The translations under genes were made by a program, and so were the position numbers. Source: Sclerurus mexicanus (lineage: Eukaryota; Chordata; Aves; Passeriformes; Furnariidae). From it: 64,000 nt of DNA. Below are positions 52,068-63,400 of the stretch, one piece after another. Where the stretch lies: contig VWZF01005810.1 of the NCBI GenBank assembly GCA_013396755.1, positions 2,732,949-2,796,948 on the forward strand, read 5' to 3'. Positions within the stretch are counted from its first letter, which is position 1. Every line of letters starts with the position of its first letter. Below the pieces are notes generated by a model, which worked only from the letters and a program-made list of their open reading frames with translations, had not been told where the DNA came from and did no database searches.

Positions 52068-53063
52068 CCAGGGAACATCTAAACTGCTCATTTTCACACA
52101 TACCTTTATCCTTCCACTAATGCTGTTAAAAGGCAGTCAAAGTATATGGTGCAGCATGTGTCTTGAGAAAAAGCTGGTCAGAAAAAAAGACCACTTGAAT
52201 AATTTGCAAGCTTAAACTACACCAGTTTCATTTGGTCCCCCTAGCTTTCCAGATAAACAAACACAACAATCCTTTCCCCCTGAGATGCAAGATTTCTTTT
52301 CTCACCCAAAAATTTAAGCTGTGATCAACTGTCACTCCCAAAAACTAAAGAAAAAGGACTTGTTCAAAAGATGAAACAAATGCCACTTGAGAAAACACTT
52401 CCTCAGCGCTCTTTCTGCTTAAAGGAGGAACAAGTTTTAAACTTCCGCATTTTCAAGTTTTTGGCATGAAGTCTCTTGCCTGGAAAGCTGCAAAAGTAAC
52501 CCTCCCATAACCAAATGGCACAACAGAACTGTTTTGTAACTTGCTCACAGGATACAAGCATTCAACAAGACTCGAAGCTGCCGAAGAATCAAAACTAATC
52601 AAATTAAGTAGGACTGTTCCTAAATTTATGTCTTGCTACCTCTAAAGATAACAGTGTGTTCTTGAAATACATCCTTATGACAAACAATAGACAATTTCAG
52701 CATCAATTGTGTATATATAGTTCCAACCAAAAGGCTGTCACACCATACCAGAGAGCTTCATTAGAAAAGTCGCTTCAGGCTCCACCAGAAGACAGGCAGT
52801 TCAGAAACTGTCTGCTACCCAGAGCTGCAGGGACCCAATTAGACATCCAAGTCTTGACAGTTTGGGGAAGAGAACCATGTTAGCTCCGATGAGTTGTAGA
52901 AAACCTTCAGATTTTTTAGCCCTCTGATAATAAAGGACATTGCACAACAGATATTAAGTTCACGTCTGGAAGAACAGGAAAGAATAAGACAAAAGAAGCT
53001 ACTGCAAAAATTTAAACAGGAACAAGCTGAGTCCTCCACCATATGAAGTCATTACTGGGTACC
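52068..53063. other. Unassigned non-coding DNA
   Basis: AT-rich sequence with no recognised feature. It ends at the target-site copy GTACC (53,059-53,063) that flanks the solo LTR. Confidence 0.5.
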
Positions 53064-53389
53064 TGTATGGGATTTCGGTGGCCAGGCTTTGGCAGCAGGG
53101 AGGCTACAGGGGTGGCTTCTGTGAGAAGCTGCTAGAAGCTTCCCCCGTGTCCAGCAGAGGCAATGGCAATTGGCTCCAGGAGGGACCTGCCGCTGGCCAA
53201 GGCCAAGCCAATCAGTAATTACAGTAACGCCTCTGTGATAATGTATTCAAGAACGGAAAAAAAGTTACTGGGCAGATGAAAATTGCAGCCAGAGAAGAAC
53301 TGAGTGAGAACATGTGAACAACTCTACAGACACCAAGGGCAGTGGAGAAGGAGGGACAAGAGGTGCCTCTGGTGCCAGAGCTGAGGTTT

Positions 53390-53800
53390 CCCTGCAGCCC
53401 ACGGAGCAGACCGTGGTGAGGCAGCTGTGCCCCTGCAGACCATGGAGGACCACTGTGTGCAGAGATCCACCTGCAGCCCACAGAAGAGCCCACACCAGAA
53501 TGGCTGGATGCCTGAAGGAGGCTGTGACCCAGTGAGAGGTCCATGCTGCAGCAGGGTCCTGCCAGGGACCTGTTGACCCATGGAGAAAAGAGCCCACGCT
53601 AGAGGAGGTTTTCCTGGAAGGACTTGTGGTCATATATGAAACCCATGTTGGAGGAGCCTGTGCCTGAAGGACTGCACCCCATGGAAAAACGACCCGTGTT
53701 CCAGCCAGTTTGTGAAGAACTGTTGCCCATGGGATGGACTCATGCTGGACAGGTTCATGAAGGATTGTCTCTCATGGGAAGTGCTCCTCTTCCTGAGCAT
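53390..53800 (+). repeat. Degenerate minisatellite (45-50-bp units) inside the LTR
   Basis: Variants of a unit recur with a core CATGG preceded by a CTG...CCC block and followed by an ACCCAYGYTGGA-like block. CATGG cores occur at 53,441, 53,579, 53,680, 53,728 and 53,773. Their spacings of 138, 101, 48 and 45 bp are close to multiples of 45-50, so weaker copies fill the gaps. The last clear units are near multiples of three, and this keeps frames open on both strands (80 codons plus at 53,624-53,866; 110 and 122 codons minus). These frames are a by-product and not genes. Confidence 0.75.
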
Positions 53801-53948
53801 CAGGAGAAACAACTGACCATAATCCCCACTCTATGTCCCCCTGCACCACTGGGGGGTAGGAGGTAGAGGTGGGAAGGAGAGAAGGGTCAGGGGAAGGTGT
53901 TTTTAAGATTTACTTTACTTCTCGTTCTCCTGCTCTGATTCTGTTAGT

Positions 53949-53954
53949 AATAAA
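53949..53954 (+). promoter_or_regulatory. LTR polyadenylation signal AATAAA
   Basis: A canonical AATAAA hexamer within the 3' half of the solo LTR. It is followed by T/G-containing sequence (AGTCTGTTTTGCC) that could act as the downstream element. In the older copy near 12,487 the equivalent hexamer is lost. Confidence 0.65.
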
Positions 53955-54137
53955 TTCAATTAATATCCCCACTTTGAGTCTGTTTTGCCAGAGACAGTGA
54001 CTGGCAAGGGATCTCTCCTGGTCCTTATCTCAACTCATGAACCCTTTACCTTATTTTCTCCCCTCTGTCCAGTTGCAGAGGGGAGTGAGAGTGGCTCTAC
54101 TGGGTAGCTGGCATCCAGCCATGGTCAACCAACTACA

Positions 54138-57100
54138 GTATCCTAATGGAGATGCCATCACTTAAAAAAAATTATTCCTGTTGCAGGAATAATTTGGATA
54201 AAGTCTCCAGCCTGAAGTAAGAAAATAAGTCTATATAATTACAGTTGTCCCTGTGCTCTTAAAAACATTATATATACAGCAGCATGGTAGAACCTAATCT
54301 CACAAGCAACACTAAAAAAGGACACATAGAACTGCCCTAAGAAGCCTCTACATGTCTTTGGACGTGTCTTTTTTTTTTTAAAAAAAAAAGAGATGTACCT
54401 TTTTGCTTTTCCTGCTGTCCTTCAAAGTGGGTTCTGAAAGGGATTCCCAACCCTCAGAGTTGCATAATAAAAATTATTCAAGACTCTCCCAGGCTAAATC
54501 AGACAGATGCCCACACACTGTAAAGATAATTTCTCATTTCAAACCAACTTTCTTAGAATGCTACAAATCAAAGGAGCAGAAGATCATACAAAAGAGGAGG
54601 ATGCTATAACAGAAAACACCTGGGACTGCAAGTCAAAGAACTGAGTCCCTCTAGTCCCAGATCAGCCAGTGCCCAGAATCAGCTTGGGCAAGCCAAGTGA
54701 GTTGATGCCCCCACACCATGGCTGTGGAATGCCAGCAGCACTACTGAAGCATTTCCACCCAAGGCACTTGGACAATGTCACTGCAATCATCCATAGAGAT
54801 CAGGAGCAATTAATTCCTAAACATTCAAAGAACCAAAAACTTTTTATGTCTTCACCCATAAGAGAGAGAGATAATAAGGTTTAAGGCTTGTTCATTACCC
54901 TTTAAGAATACAACGCTCATTTTCAAAACTGCCAGCAGATTTGATCAAAGCCTTACAATTCACTTGCAGTTCCCAGTCTACATCAAGGGCAGAACTTTCC
55001 AGATCCCTTTTTCCAAAGTGCCTTCTCATGATCACCACCTTCCCCCACCTCACAAGCTGCTCCCAACTTAAAATGTTCCATCCAGGAAAAGACAAAACCA
55101 ACCAAACCCAACCCATCAGCTGTTGAACAAATTTTATATGAGCTATTTGCAATATCAAAAACTGAAATGTGGTTATTAATAATGCTTTGTTAAAACTATT
55201 ATGTTTCCACTTCTCTGCTGATACGAAAGTTTTTGTGCATCATTAAAAATGAGCTCAGTATGAAAGTCAAGTTTCAGGATAGCAAAAAATACCAGAGGAA
55301 ATTGCTGTTAAGGAAGCACCACTAAGTATTAAGCTTAGTTTGTTTCTGCTGCTGTTTTTAAAACCGCAGGCACTGAATTTTGAATTCCTATGGAAAATAA
55401 AACCTACCCCTTACAATGGAAGACATCTTCAATGAATAAAACTGGAAGGAGACAAAGCAAAAACTATGTAGGCAGAAGCTAACTCTTAGCAGGGCTGGGA
55501 GAATGGGAAGAAGGCAGCCTTTTGTTATGTATGTCTGGGAGCATGAAAAAAATATAAGTGAAATTTGTTGGAGAGGTCAAAAAAAAATCTCTTCTTTTTA
55601 ACATATCTGCAGAAGAAACTCCATTTGAAAGGAGGACTGTTGTGACTTCCAATTAGAAGAACAGGAATAGCCTTACCTTATTTCAAATACAGTAAAATAT
55701 TAAGAGTAAATGCAAAATCATGAAACCAGGGATTTGCATATTAGGTTATCTACTGCATTTAAATCTGGGTATATTAAAAATTCTTTTCTTCTGAGAGAAA
55801 AGAACAAGCAGCTGCACTCCCCTTCTCCTCACTGAACTTCTCTCCAAGGTTTAGGACTGTCTGAAAATCTTCTGCCTCCAGCCTAAATAAGACAGTGTTC
55901 CTCATCACTCAAACACATCCGAGAAGCAAAATATAAGGAAGAAAAATGCTAGCTTATAACAGAAGTCTGCCACTCCTACTCACATATTTACAGCACCAGG
56001 GTTGAGTACCAGTGTTGTAGAATTTAAAATAACAATAAGGATATTAAGGACTCTGAAGACAAGTAATCATACATGGTAGCATAGAAGGCACAAGGAAAAA
56101 TGTAGTCTAACAGTGCAACTATCCCACTGTGAAAGCCATCTACGCATTAATTAAGCATCCAAGTGAAATGATGATCAAGTACTGATGATACAGCTTAATA
56201 CAGCAGTTTTGAAAAGCTCCCATCCAAAACCAGAGGAGAAAGTTGTGCATTAATTACGGGAGAAATTCCAAGCCCCTATGGCCTGAAATTAGGAATTGCA
56301 TTAGAATTTGTAATTGGCCATACAACTTTCCAAACAGACTGTTTTAGTTGCAAGGTCAGAAACACCAAATACAAACACCTGAGGCACTGGGAACTCCATC
56401 ATCTCTACCAGTAACTAAAGTTCAATTATTTTAGGATATTCTTGACCAACACAGTGTTATGGTAAGTGTTCTTATGACAAATTTCTGCTGAGAGCAACGG
56501 TTTGCATCTCTGAATTCAAACTTAGAAGAGCTTATTGAGGAAATTCCTGGGTTTAATATGAATTTTTCAAGTTTTTGATTAACAAATTGATATTTTTTAA
56601 AAGATGTAAAAATCAGTAAATATTGTGAAACGCTCTATCTTTTACTACAGTAAGAAAAACAAGGGCAAAATTTGCATAACCCAGCTTGCAAGCACACTTG
56701 TAAACTAAAAGCCAACTGCAAACTCTAAAAATTAGGCAGAGAAATTTCCAAAATCAGACATTAAAGGTATTATTTATTTTTTTCCTAAGATTAAATGGAT
56801 CTGAAAATTTAGTTCCATAACCAAGTTAGAATTAATTGTGAAAGAATACTGAGAGCACTTGTCTCAACCATTAGAAGGGTGTATCCACATATTCACTCTT
56901 GCATTCACAAGTGCACTGAACATTCTGTGTCACCCCAGTCCCAGACAGCACATCTCATAAACCGGACTTTTCACAAGTGCTGGCAACAGGCACCTTAGAA
57001 GACCCTGATGCAGTGACAGAGTCAAGTCATGCAGCCTGAAGAGCCTAATATCGGGGGTGGGGGGAAGTCACAAAAGTCCTTGCAATTCCTCAAAAGATGC

Positions 57101-57529
57101 AGACTTCTGAAGAACCCCTCTACAGGTCTGCCTGTAGTATTGTCACAGGATTTAGTCATTCCAGAGGGAGAGCCAAAGATTTTATAATTTTTTTAAATGA
57201 GATATGATTAAAATTTAACACAGTTAAATAACATATCTAGGACTTTAAACACCCTACTTCTAAAAATGACGACAAGTGGAAATTGCAAGACAAGCAGGAT
57301 CTTTAAAAATCAGCTGCTTTAGGTGTCTAAAACAGTGGAGTATGATTTAAACCAGTTTTAAAACTTCAGGCTACTACCTGCTCATTCCTATCCAGACTGT
57401 CACGAGACACCACACAAGTACGATGGGGTTTGAGTGTCTTTCATTATAACAGCCCTATTTTAAAACAAAATTTCTGTTCAAAAGAGGTTGACCCAAAAGA
57501 GTTCCACCCCAGAGTGCTGTGCAGCCCTT
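54138..57529. other. Unassigned non-coding DNA with a T11A10 palindrome
   Basis: AT-rich sequence with frames below 90 codons and no recognised gene or element. The notable item is the T11A10 run at 54,369-54,389. The end near 57,440-57,529 may include an unrecognised 5' part of the following CR1 copy. Confidence 0.45.
54369..54389. repeat. T11A10 homopolymer palindrome
   Basis: Eleven T (54,369-54,379) are followed directly by ten A (54,380-54,389), an inverted repeat with no loop. It lies 232 bp after the solo LTR. Confidence 0.9.
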
Positions 57530-58355
57530 CAGAACAATCTCAGCAGACGGGAGAGATGAGCACAACAAAAAGGTTGAAAATCAACACTGGCAAATACAGG
57601 GTCCCACACCTGAGGAAGAATAACCCCAGGCACCAGAATAGGCTGGGAGTCAACCTACTGGAAAGAAGCTCTGTATAGAAGGACCTGGGGGTCCTGGTGG
57701 ACAACAAGCTGCCCATGAGCCAGCCGTGTGCCCTTGTGGCTAAGAAGGCAAACAGAATCCTGGAGTGCTTTAGGAAGAGCATTGCCAAGTCAAGGGAGGT
57801 GATCCTGCCTGCCTACTCAGCTCTAGTGAGGGCTCACCTGAAGTGCTGTGTCCAGTTCTGGGCTCCTCAGTACAAAAGAGACATGGAGCTCCTGGAGCAA
57901 GTCCAACAGCTGAAGGGATAAGGAGGGGACTGGAGCACCTCACTTATGAAGAAAGGCTGAGGGAGCTGGGCCTGTCTAGCTTCAGGAAGAGATGACTGAG
58001 AGGGGACCTCATCAATGTATATCAGTATCTGAAGGGACGGTGTCAGAAGGATGGAGCCAGGCTCCTCTTGCTTGTGCCAAGCAACAGGACAAGGGGCAAA
58101 AGGCAAAAACTGGTACACAGGAACTCCTACCTGAATATGAGAAAGAACTACTTTACTGTGCAAGTTGATTGAGTGCTGGAACAGGCTGAGTAGAGAGGCT
58201 GTGGAGTCTCTTTCTCTGGAGATATTCAAAAGCTGTCTGAACACAGCCCTGATTAATGTGCTCCAGGGAGCCCTGACTGAGCAGAGAGGTTGGACTAGAC
58301 CTCCAGCAGTCCGTGTTGGACTAGACCCCCTTAACCATGCCATGCTTCTGTGACC
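57530..58355 (+). mobile_element. CR1 retrotransposon, 5'-truncated copy
   Basis: This is a second CR1 copy, on the plus strand and from a different subfamily judging by its sequence. It enters ORF2 after the catalytic motif, runs through the conserved C-terminal region and ends at a CTTCTGTGA-type 3' terminus near 58,355. The 3' part contains a repeated GGACTAGACC phrase (58,282-58,291 and 58,319-58,328). It is about 0.8 kb of a longer element. Stops and a frameshift make it inactive. The 5' boundary is approximate; the ninety bases before 57,530 could belong to it but do not align convincingly by eye. Confidence 0.9.
57553..58250 (+). pseudogene. CR1 ORF2 C-terminal remnant
   Basis: The plus-strand translation reads LKINTGKYRVPHLRKNNP and RLGVNLLERSSV, then a premature TAG (57,676-57,678), and continues in the same frame with KDLGVLVDNKLPMSQ, ALVAKKANRILECF, VILPAYSALVRAHLK and VQFWAPQYKRDMELLEQVQQ. 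After 57,921 the frame is shifted: LEHLTYEERLRELGL continues in another phase, followed by more stops. These blocks correspond to the post-catalytic, C-terminal part of CR1 ORF2. The FADD catalytic motif itself lies upstream of the truncation point and is missing. Confidence 0.88.
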
Positions 58356-60004
58356 AAGCTAACATTTGTATTTAGAAGAACACTGCTCAGGAGAAACTAC
58401 TTAATAGGTAACCCAACTGCAGGCCTAGAACAAGGGAGCACAAGTAGTCCAAGTCCAGACAGTGAGCAAAGACCACATACAGTTTCGCCTTCTCCCTTGG
58501 TTATCATATTAACTCCATATTCACAATTAAAAACAAAACAAAAGAGGAACTAAGAAGAAAAGCCTTGATAGCTTAGCAACACCTTTACTTGGTATGTAGA
58601 CCATAGACAGCACATAAGGCACTATGTGATCTTGTCCACAGCCTGTGGTACATGCTGTAAATTACTTCAGCTCCTAAAAAGACAATTTCCCTTTGCAGTG
58701 AAAGCCAGGGAATGCTGTCAGTGCTACTGTTAGTATACATTTGCTCACCCCTCTGTGTTTATGCTCACTGTTTCAAGGCTTGTGAGCTGGAACAGCTTAC
58801 AGCACTAAATAAATGCAGAATTGGATAGGTTAGAATAATCTGTTTAATGCAGTATGTGAAGGCACAGCAGAATGTGAACCATGAGATGTTCAATGAACTC
58901 CCAGAGCAGCTGATTCTGAAAAGGAGCAGTGACACAGAGCATTGCCCACTTCAGTAGCCTGCACTGGGAAATTCATAGGATTTATCTGCAACAACCATAG
59001 TAAGGAAGTCCATCCTTTCTCTTTCGATTACTCTGCTGAATTATCACAGTAGAACTGCTCCCAGACTTAAACATAAAACTAATGCTGCCAGCATCCATGA
59101 ATTTTAATATATTCAGTTCCCTAAACTTTCTATGCCACTACAGCAACTGAAGGTCTCTCAGTCTGAGGCATTTATTCTCCTGTCTTTGGAATGTTATTAA
59201 TGTTATCATTCACTTATTACACAGTCTGGAAATTACAACACCGAAGATGACTCTCCAAGTATCCAAGTTACTTACAAACCAAAGCCTTTTTTTCAGTATC
59301 ATTCTATGTGCATCACAAAATACAACAGAAGACTCTTCAGTGGTCCAAATACTTCACACAAGTGATTTCCCTACAGTCACAACGAGAAAGAGTTATGGCA
59401 GAATGGTCATGTGCCCTGTCTTCATGCTGTATCAGTGTGGACGTTCTGTCCTGCAGAACAATTCAAGCCAAGATTAATGAAAGCAGACTGAAGACACGTG
59501 ATCACGCCCTCCGCATTGCCCTGCTTTTCTAAACATGGAATGGCTCTAAGTGTCCCATCTCCCGCTCTCATCATGTCTCCAAGAATCAAAACTTAAAACA
59601 GACAGGGTAGCAAGTATTAAGCTACTTTCTTTCTCTTTCAGTTTTTATTTTAACCTGTTCTATGGCAACTCTTCTGCACAAGTGAACAAGTGTTTGGATT
59701 TCCATCATTTATCAATGCAGTGGAAGCTTCAGTGTAAGTTGAGAACACAGCTTTGGCAGGCTTTGGCACCAAAAGTCTGAAGGCCTCTGAACCAAATCCT
59801 CTTCCTTTTTCTGGACTAATAATGGATTCATACTCCCAAGGATTCCTGAAAAATGTTCCCTTTTAGCATGGAACGTTTCCAAATGAAAAACAGAGAACTA
59901 CCTTTCTGTCTTTCCTTCCTACTCTTAGGTCTCAAATCTCAAGTAAGTCTCAAGTAAATCTCAGGAATAAAACAAAACGAAAAGCATTCCTTTACACTGA
60001 TGCC
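58356..60004. other. Unassigned non-coding DNA
   Basis: AT-rich sequence with frames below 80 codons and no recognised gene. It contains the short repeat series at 59,930-59,965. Confidence 0.45.
59930..59965. repeat. Degenerate 7- to 11-bp tandem repeat
   Basis: Four consecutive variants: TCTCAAA, TCTCAAGTAAG, TCTCAAGTAAA and TCTCAGG. The two middle units are 11 bp and differ by one base. It is a small tandem array next to the LTR-like block. Confidence 0.7.
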
Positions 60005-60064
60005 TTAAAAAGTGAGGAAAAAAAACTCCAGGCAACTTTTAGTAGGAGATAAGGGAGCAGGAGC

Positions 60065-60070
60065 TTTAAT
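60065..60070 (-). promoter_or_regulatory. Candidate LTR polyadenylation signal ATTAAA
   Basis: ATTAAA on the minus strand, followed by a C/T-rich stretch. It is placed correctly for an R region that starts about 30 bases after the TATA-like box at 60,132-60,138. Confidence 0.45.
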
Positions 60071-60131
60071 GAGACTCCAGGCTCCAGGAATACATTTACA
60101 CAGGATCCCCCCTTTGACTCGGGTTTCAAGA

Positions 60132-60138
60132 TTTTATA
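60132..60138 (-). promoter_or_regulatory. Candidate LTR TATA box TATAAAA
   Basis: TATAAAA on the minus strand, about a dozen bases after a reverse CCAAT box (TGATTGG at 60,150-60,156 read on the minus strand). The pairing is typical of LTR promoters, although isolated TATAAAA strings also occur by chance in AT-rich DNA. Confidence 0.45.
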
Positions 60139-60440
60139 GTAATGTCCATCCAATCACATTCTGTTACTTCCCCCAGTCCTGCCCCACTCCGCCCCTGGCA
60201 TACCCCATCAGGAATTGGGTCTGGGGGCTTGGTACCCTTCCTTTATCGTCATTGTCTTCTTCACAGCACGTCGGGTCCTTGGAGGCCTTCCAAAGCTTCA
60301 GATTTGGAGGTCTTTCTGTCTATGTCTTTATCTTGTGGTGCAGGCTTCGTGGCGCTTCTCTGCAATTCTACCTTGAATTAGAGACTAAACAGCTACTGGA
60401 ATTTTAAGGGATTGATATAGGATGGGGTTGGTATGTGTAA

Positions 60441-63400
60441 ACATTAAGCTACTGAAGTTATTTTACTGGTACATTAGATCTACAATAACTTCTAAAATCT
60501 ATAAAATTAAAAAGTTAAAAATCAAAGAAACATTTAGGCATCAACACATAAATGCAATATAATCAAAATAACTATGTCTAAGATAAAAATTCATCTAGTT
60601 TTTTAGGCAATTAATGTCCCCTGCCTTAGATCTCCTCTTACAGGCAGAACATAGATGAGCATATAGTATACCAAAAGACTTATAAAGGGACTATTTCAAG
60701 CCACAGCAATTAAACTCCACAGTGACAAGGGCAGGCAGCAGAGGAAGCAAGAACTTCAAAATTATCTTTTTTGGTTCCTTACACCATTTCCTCTTACACT
60801 TGAGCAAAAATTCTTATAGTGCTCTTTTGGGATCTTTCTTTTTCTCCCTTTCTTCCATGTTTATCATTCCATCTATGTAGTTTCCACTTCTTGAGTAATT
60901 TTGGCATATCCCACTGGTTCTTAGGGATGCTTCAGTTTTTATTGCTACTTTCCTGTTTGTACTGTAACTTCATTCTGAATGTCACCTCCAGCAAGACTAG
61001 ATTTGCAAGTGAAGCAAGACACACTCAGAACAGCCTTTTTAAACAACCACATCAAGGTATACAGAGCAGCATACTATGTGCCTTTTTCTCCCCTATGTCT
61101 GAAAAGTGTAGGAAAGAGTCCTTAGCAACATTTAGCACTGTCTCACACCAAACAGCAAGCATGTCTCTGGTCGTCTGTCCTACAGGACAGGAGAGGATGT
61201 TTTTGACCTCTGCCAGTGGAAGAAGAACATTTTTGTACCAAGAAAGAAAAATTAAAATGAGCACTGCTAAAACCAACCAGTAAAACAAGTGTGTAGAGTA
61301 GCAAAGAGAGGATAAAAGCAGCAGCATCACTGGCTCCCAGACCTGCCCACTATCCCAACCACTTCCTCAGCCCGTCTCCCCTCCGATGTTTTGTAAGACA
61401 GTGCCATGCTGTGGACACTCCACTCTGCTGCCGCTGCACTCTGCAGTCTCTGCAGGTACAGTAGGCCTGTTTCCTGACCCACTTTCCTCACCAATCTCTA
61501 TTTAGCTCTACGCTAGTGATGCTCCTGGCATGACAATCAGATACTGCAGCCTGCAGTGCAGTTCGTTACAACACACTCGCAAGCCCCGAGTAAATTCAGT
61601 GGAAAAGTACTGTATCAACGGAGCCTAATTAAACTGATGTCATTTCCATAAACTTACGTCAAACGCAACAACAACAAAAAAAAGCGTTCAAGGGGTTTAA
61701 AAGATGCCTTTTTATTTTAAATCTACTAAATCTGCTAGGCATAAAGTAAATCCAAAAGATCTTTTCTACTCAAGGGCTGCAAAAGGAAAAAGCTATTTGA
61801 GCTAGTACCTTTTCTCTGGATTACCTAATCAATCTTATAACTTATGCCACTTAAAACCTGCCATAATTCCTTCCACTGTCACTTATTTTTAACCAGAGGA
61901 CTCCACAGCTTAACATCTAGTGAAACTATAAACTTAATCTCACTACAGCTATTAAAATTATCTTCTTACGTGCACTAGAACCAAATTTCTCCTTCAAACA
62001 CAGCCACCTGCAATTAACTTCAGACTTCACTTGCTCTTGCAATTAACTTAAGATTTTACTTGCACATAAATGTGTGAGGGCAAAACCTGTTTTGGAACAT
62101 TCACAATTATACCAGACAGCTAGGACCGTTCTGGCTCCAAAGTTAAGGTCTTAATATGTGAATACCCCTGAGATCAAGAAATTGGAGTTTGGTCATATTC
62201 CATTTATCTGCAAAAACACCTAGGCCTCTCCCTTTCTTTATAGGGAAATACTGTGATAAATGGCCAAAACCTGGGCCTCAGTTAAGAAACCCAGTTGCCA
62301 AGCCCATAGATTATATGGTAGTAATTCACTATACTACAAATTTCTATTTCCTTCCTGGGCACTAAAGTTAACTGTAGGGTTCTGCAGTGAATGCAATGCA
62401 GGTACACCATGCGCACGTGAAGTGTGTTGCTAATATTTTGGAGGTGGAAGTCACTGAGATATGAAATATCTAAGGGTCTTACCATCTCTCTTTGGAAAGA
62501 CACTGTTTCTATTCAGTGGAGTATTTTTGTACTTACAAAACTCAGGTCCTTACCTAAACAAGTTTTGAGAGTTATTCAGAATCACTACACCAAAGTATTT
62601 TAAATTACTTAAGAGTAGGAACATTGAACGTGCTGTAAAAACAGTGCAAACTTATGTCTAGCATTGGTGATAAATAAAAGCAGCAGCAGCAAATTAAGTA
62701 TGCCAACATACACTCTGGGGCAATGAGTGCCTTACAGGTGTGGATCATTTATAAAGGATCTTATATATGGAAGGGAACATGAGGAACAATTATTCACAAA
62801 GCAGTCCCAGCGTTCACTAGGAACAACCATAAATTGAATTGTTTGCAGGAGTTTATTCATGTGCAATATGACCAGTTTTGCTGAGGAGCAAGAACTATTA
62901 CTAAAAAGTTCTTGCAGCTTGGCAGATGCCACACAAGCTGACAGACTTTTTTTCACATTTCCACTACCATAATCACATTAATTTACTGAATAAACTCAGG
63001 ATTCCCAAAAACGGACCCCAAAGTGCTTATGTGAAATCTGCAGCAAGAAGGCTGATTATCCATTAAGTGGGGTGATACCAGCCAACAGCAAGAGAAAACA
63101 CAATTAAACATCCATCAGAATGTGCAATTCATCCAAATTTCATACCACAGGCACCTATAAATATATGAGTCATTATTATAATGTACAAGGTAATTATATT
63201 TCATCACTTATTACCTTGACCCAAGAAGGACCTTTCATCTTCAGATGGAAGACGCAACCCAGACTTGCATTTTTATGACTAAGGAACCCTGCAAGAAGCA
63301 CAGCTTACATAAAGCAGCACCCTTAGAGTAGAAGCTCTGTAGACACAGAAGAAACTCAGCATCAAAAAAACTACTGTAGACTTCACCTTTTACCCACCAG

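Larger units (their letters stand above)
53064..54137 (+). mobile_element. Solo LTR of an avian ERVL-type endogenous retrovirus
   Basis: The element is 1,074 bp and begins TGTATG and ends CTACA, so it has the retroviral TG...CA ends with a TGT/ACA inverted terminus. GTACC lies before it and GTATC after it, a 5-bp target duplication with one mismatch; five bases is the usual size for ERVL-class insertions. An AATAAA signal is at 53,949-53,954. No gag, pol or env sequence adjoins either side, so it is a solo LTR left by recombination between two LTRs. I recognise the sequence from memory as a widespread neoavian LTR family related to zebra finch LTR/ERVL entries. The GC-rich composition differs sharply from the flanks. 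A tandem-repeat section lies inside. Confidence 0.85.
60005..60440 (-). mobile_element. LTR-like block of an endogenous retrovirus, minus orientation
   Basis: Read on the minus strand, this GC-richer block has the order expected of a retroviral LTR. A CCAAT box in reverse orientation (60,150-60,156) is followed about 12 bases later by TATAAAA (60,132-60,138 on the plus strand). Then, about 65 bases downstream, comes an ATTAAA polyadenylation hexamer (60,065-60,070). That spacing fits a U3-R-U5 layout with a short R region. I could not fix the TG...CA ends or a target duplication, and I see no internal retroviral genes on either side. A 131-codon plus-strand frame (60,012-60,407) crosses it and is not a gene. 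The class is undetermined. A non-repetitive promoter on the minus strand is the alternative. Confidence 0.55.

Noticed and set aside
53212..53866. Open frames on both strands (80 to 122 codons) with internal repeats
   Set aside because: They lie wholly inside the solo LTR and arise from its minisatellite units being near multiples of three.
60012..60407. 131-codon plus-strand open frame
   Set aside because: It runs antisense through the LTR-like block, and its residues match no family I know.
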